From NCBI GenBank assembly GCA_039805565.1, contig JBDLTZ010000189.1:1-26482 (forward strand): a DNA stretch of 26,482 nucleotides. The letters are read 5' to 3'. Source of the DNA: CALJIC01 sp039805565 (lineage in GTDB: Bacteria > Chloroflexota > Chloroflexia > Chloroflexales > Roseiflexaceae). Both the position numbers and the translations under genes were made by a program. Of this stretch, positions 24,165 through 26,482 are shown one piece after another. The notes beneath the pieces are model-generated. The model saw only the letters and a list, made by a program, of their open reading frames with translations. It had not been told where the DNA came from and did not search any database. The first letter of the stretch is position 1; the number at the start of each line of letters is the position of its first letter.

Positions 24165-24209
24165 GGTGGGCTCCTCTCGCTGCTGTCTTGAGCACCAGCT
24201 CGATAGGGG

Positions 24210-24218
24210 ATGATAGCA
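24210..24218 (-). promoter_or_regulatory. Extended -10 promoter of the APH-fold gene
   Basis: Minus strand TGCTATCAT, about 45 nt before the GTG start. No convincing -35. Confidence 0.5.
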
Positions 24219-24529
24219 CAGCCCATCGCCGCTGAGGGGACGACTCGACCGCCTGGCGCGTTTGATCTGCAACGTGCCGCCCACGATGCTGGCGAACCTT
24301 CAGGAGCCTGCCGCAAGCTGCCGGGCTTCAGCTCGTTTTGGATGGAGCGACGCAGGCGTGATCGAATCCTCCTGCCTGGTGCTGATCTCTTCCCTCCATC
24401 GCTCACGCTGTCACCGTATACTTTGGGCGGAGGGGGATCCCCTCGCTGCGCGCTGCCGTCCACGCTCAACACACCTCCTTTCCCTCCGCTGTCTCCGTGT
24501 CCTTGTTGCCGCGCGGGCCGTCACGGAGC

Positions 24530-24571
24530 ACACACACCCACCCTTCGTGGCCTGCCTGAAGCGGTGTGTGT
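24530..24571 (+). promoter_or_regulatory. Leader hairpin before the methyltransferase ribosome-binding site
   Basis: ACACACACC (24530-24538) pairs perfectly with GGTGTGTGT (24563-24571) around a 24-base loop. It ends 14 nt before a very strong SD, AAGGAGGAGG (24586-24595). Possible leader control; no known riboswitch was recognised. Confidence 0.4.
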
Positions 24572-24601
24572 AGCGTAAAGCGTCCAAGGAGGAGGTTCGA
24601 C

Positions 24602-25429
24602 ATGAGCTCAACCCTGCCCACTGAGCCGTCCCCACACCCCGCGCCCTCAGTCGCGTACTTCGACCTGCAGGCCTCGTGGGGCTTCACCAAGCACCTGGGT
24701 GGCACGACCGCCACCGACACGCTGCTCACCTGCTGTAGGGTAGGTGCCGACACCCGCCTCCTGGAGATCGGCTGCGGCGTCGGCATCACTCCGTGCTACG
24801 CGGCGCAGACGCGCGGCTGCCGCGTGGCCGCCGTGGACCTATCGGAGCGCATGATCGGCTGGGCGCGGCGGCGGGTGCTGCGGCTGAATCTCGCCGATCG
24901 GATCACCTTCACTACCGCAGATGCCCAGCACCTTCCCTTTCCCGACCACAGCTTCGATGCCGTGATCTGCGAGTCGGTGCTGGCGTTCGTGCCCGACCAG
25001 CACCGTGCGCTGGCCGAGTACGCGCGCGTGACGCGGCCGGGTGGCTACGTCGGGCTGGCTGAGGGCGCCTGGCTCGCGCCTCCGCCGCCGGAGCTCGAGG
25101 CCTACCTGGCGCGGGCGATGGGCGGCGCACACTTCCTGAGCCCGGACGACTGGGCGACGCTCCTGCAGAGCTCCGGGCTCGCCGTCATCTCGGCGGAGCC
25201 ACACCGCGTCCGACCGCGCGAGCAGTGGCGCGGCGAGGTGAGCCGGCTGGACCGAAGCGACCTGCCGGATTACGTCCGCGCCTGGCGCACCTTCCTCGCG
25301 CTCCTGGTCTCGAGCGCCGAGTTCCGCCACTACATCCGCACACTGTGGCCGTCCTCGCCGCACGTTTTCCGCATGTTCGACTACTTCGGCTATGGCATCG
25401 TCGTTGGTCGGAAGACGCTCACCAGCTGA
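24602..25429 (+). CDS. Class I SAM-dependent methyltransferase (UbiE/Methyltransf_11 type)
   Basis: 275 residues. Start at 24602 with AAGGAGGAGG six nt upstream; the ATG at 24566 lies before the SD and was rejected. Motif I LLEIGCGVGI (53-62), acidic strand-2 end VAAVDLSERM (75-84), DAQHLPFPDHSFDAVICES (107-125, motifs II/III) and RPGGYVGL (about 149-156). The C-terminal part (about 170-275) would bind the acceptor and ends FDYFGYGIVVGRK. Substrate unknown; small-molecule (quinone-, sterol- or metalloid-type) methylation is more likely than nucleic acid by fold. Soluble and cytoplasmic. A P-type ATPase remnant follows on the same strand. Confidence 0.92.
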   Translation: MSSTLPTEPSPHPAPSVAYFDLQASWGFTKHLGGTTATDTLLTCCRVGADTRLLEIGCGVGITPCYAAQTRGCRVAAVDLSERMIGWARRRVLRLNLADRITFTTADAQHLPFPDHSFDAVICESVLAFVPDQHRALAEYARVTRPGGYVGLAEGAWLAPPPPELEAYLARAMGGAHFLSPDDWATLLQSSGLAVISAEPHRVRPREQWRGEVSRLDRSDLPDYVRAWRTFLALLVSSAEFRHYIRTLWPSSPHVFRMFDYFGYGIVVGRKTLTS

Positions 25430-25605
25430 TATCTGCCGTGTGCTGCACCTGGCGGCGCCCCGGGGAGGGCTGGTGATGCGTAGCCCGCAGCAGCGTGCCT
25501 GGTGCGCTTCAGCATGCAGCGCGGTTGACATCCTGCTCGTCAGCATGGCGCTGTTCAACCACTCGTTTGTCGCGCCAGGTCAGTGGCCTCGACCGCATGC
25601 TGACG

Positions 25606-26000
25606 CGCGGCCGGGTGCTCACGGGCGCCGAGCTTGAGGCGATGAGCGACGCTGAGCTCGCGCGCGACGACGAGGCGATCGGAGGTCTACGCGCGTCTCG
25701 CCGGCGCACGAGCTGCGCGTCGTCACCGCGCTTCAGGGGCGCCGCCAGATCGTGGCGATGACGGGCGACGGCGTGAACGACGCGCCGGCGCTCAAAAAAG
25801 CCGACATCGGCGTGGCCGTGGGCATCACCGGCACGGCAGAGGCGATGACGATGATCTTTTCGTGCACGGGCCATTCGGCACGATCAGCCTGCCGCTCGTC
25901 GACTGGCTGATCGTGCTGGCGCTGGCGTTCTCGATCTCGCTGGTGCTAGAGGTGGTTGAAGTGGCTGAAGCGGCGGGGCGTCTTTGGGCGGCTACATTGA
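25606..26000 (+). pseudogene. Decayed P-type cation-transporting ATPase (C-terminal remnant)
   Basis: Three reading frames must be joined to follow the protein. GRVLTGAELEAMSDAELARD (frame of 25612), EVYA (25682) and RVSPAHELRVVTALQ (25692) running into IVAMTGDGVNDAPALKKADI, the P-type ATPase hinge motif (25758-25787). After GVAVGITGTAEAM the sequence jumps to FGTISLPLVDWLIVLALAFS (from about 25874), then shifts again to LKWLKRRGVFGRLH and a TGA at 25998-26000. The phosphorylation site (DKTGT), nucleotide-binding domain and most membrane helices are absent, so it cannot be functional. Ending and hinge sequences resemble calcium- or cation-type (PacL-like) pumps. An internal deletion, several frameshifts and loss of the 5' part show advanced decay. 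Confidence 0.85.
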
Positions 26001-26076
26001 GCGTGGATGTGGTCGGTTGGTTGCAAAGTATTCCCCAGCGGTGCGCAGATGACTACTCCACAGCCGCGGCTGCCCC

Positions 26077-26084
26077 GCTATACT
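26077..26084 (+). promoter_or_regulatory. -10 promoter element of the terminal membrane protein gene
   Basis: GCTATACT with the hexamer TATACT at 26079-26084, giving a leader of about 40 nt. -35 not convincing. Confidence 0.5.
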
Positions 26085-26131
26085 TTGTATCATCAGTCGC
26101 GAAGAACTCGCACTCAATGTGGAGGCTCATT

Positions 26132-26482
26132 ATGAACGCGCTACGGCTCTTCCCCAAGATGGTCATCGTGCTCGGCATCGCCTTCGCCCTTGCCGGTCTG
26201 GTCGTCGTGGGCGCCGGCGTCTATATCAACTCGTTCGTCAGCCAGCAGCTCGCCGCCCAGCAGATCACCACCCCCGAGGACGCCACGATCCCCAACGCGC
26301 CGGTGAACGACATCCCCACCGCGCTCAGCATGGCCGACATCATCCAGCACCACGCTGCAGACAGCTCCAATGGCCTGACCTACGCCCAGATGGGCCGCTT
26401 CGCGGTGGAGAGCGGCGACCCGGCCGGCACCAACGACGCCAAGGCCGCGCTCCTGGACGCCAAAGGCAAGCCGGTCGCGAAC
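26132..26482 (+). CDS. LigA-like membrane protein, partial (runs off the right edge)
   Basis: 117 codons without a stop before the window ends. ATG with TGGAGG six nt upstream. One N-terminal membrane helix (about 10-32: MVIVLGIAFALAGLVVVGAG), then an extracytoplasmic part containing LAAQQITTPEDA, DIPTALSMADIIQHHA and NGLTYAQMGR. This pattern (a membrane helix, then '..ItvpeDA', a proline/alanine segment, an 'A..I..Ha' helix and 'G.TYaem') matches actinobacterial/chloroflexal proteins often mislabelled 'aromatic ring-opening dioxygenase LigA'. No dioxygenase function should be assumed; a second hydrophobic helix is expected beyond the edge. Function unknown. Confidence 0.82.
   Translation, partial: MNALRLFPKMVIVLGIAFALAGLVVVGAGVYINSFVSQQLAAQQITTPEDATIPNAPVNDIPTALSMADIIQHHAADSSNGLTYAQMGRFAVESGDPAGTNDAKAALLDAKGKPVAN

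Larger units (their letters stand above)
24165..24601. other. Divergent intergenic region with long leader of the methyltransferase gene
   Basis: No supported gene; overlapping open frames are compositional. It holds the minus-strand extended -10 above, a plus-strand TATACT (24417-24422) that could be the -10 of the methyltransferase gene, a GAGGGG/CCCCTC dyad (about 24430-24444), and the leader hairpin at 24530-24571. Confidence 0.5.
25430..26131. other. Degraded intergenic region
   Basis: Besides the ATPase remnant, only short open frames without SD. 25430-25605 may contain further degraded ATPase sequence, not recognisable. 26001-26131 is the promoter/leader of the next gene. Confidence 0.5.

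Noticed and set aside
1..26482. tRNA, rRNA or intact insertion sequences
   Set aside because: No cloverleaf-like segment, rRNA signature, transposase motif or terminal inverted repeat pair was recognised by reading; a covariance-model scan was not possible.

Overview
The window is high-GC DNA with closely packed, often overlapping genes. No rRNA, tRNA, CRISPR array or complete insertion sequence was recognised. Gene content (an extracellular contractile injection system type AAA+ ATPase, several two-component systems, a LigA-like membrane protein, DUF305 and phytanoyl-CoA dioxygenase family proteins) and near-consensus sigma-70 type promoters fit a filamentous Chloroflexota bacterium (class Chloroflexia, Kouleothrix/Roseiflexus-like). 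This assignment is an inference from overall gene flavour; there is no marker gene here.

Layout. (1) 41-6164, minus strand: a translationally coupled cassette of a SAM methyltransferase with a regulatory domain, a two-module AAA+ ATPase of the contractile-injection-system type, and a large modular protein whose N-terminus carries the QR-rich, AAGNxAVQR-like signature seen on candidate injection-system cargo. It probably continues beyond the left edge. (2) 6165-6557: a divergent control region full of GCATAT/ATATGC palindromes. (3) 6558-8662, plus: a Rec-PAS-histidine kinase overlapping a NarL/LuxR response regulator. (4) 9084-12248, minus: a TetR repressor and a GH2 glycosidase behind a near-consensus promoter with a perfect 29-bp operator. 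(5) 12640-15731, minus: an S51 peptidase with a VOC gene remnant in front of it, a terpenoid-cyclase-fold protein, a 4 x 17-bp tandem repeat and a phytanoyl-CoA dioxygenase family protein. (6) 15996-17520, minus: a four-helix membrane protein, a small membrane protein and a two-copy DUF305 lipoprotein, divergent from (7) 17785-20775, plus: an NtrB-like kinase and an NtrC-like regulator with a degenerate ATPase core. (8) 20859-24164, minus: an OmpR/EnvZ-type pair and an aminoglycoside-phosphotransferase-fold protein. (9) 24602-26482, plus: a SAM methyltransferase, a decayed P-type cation ATPase and the start of a LigA-like membrane protein.

Three separate two-component systems lie within 17 kb, each with overlapping or adjacent sensor and regulator genes. 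Most genes in blocks 2-9 look like single-gene or two-gene units with their own promoters. Several gene fragments (P-type ATPase, VOC protein, less certain pieces near 8.7, 12.4 and 14.8 kb) show that this is an accessory region undergoing gene loss. The most unusual features are the injection-system cassette, including an in-frame 48-bp duplication at the ATPase start, the NtrC-like regulator that has lost its sigma-54 contact motif, and a recurring extended -10 promoter motif (TGCTAYNNT).
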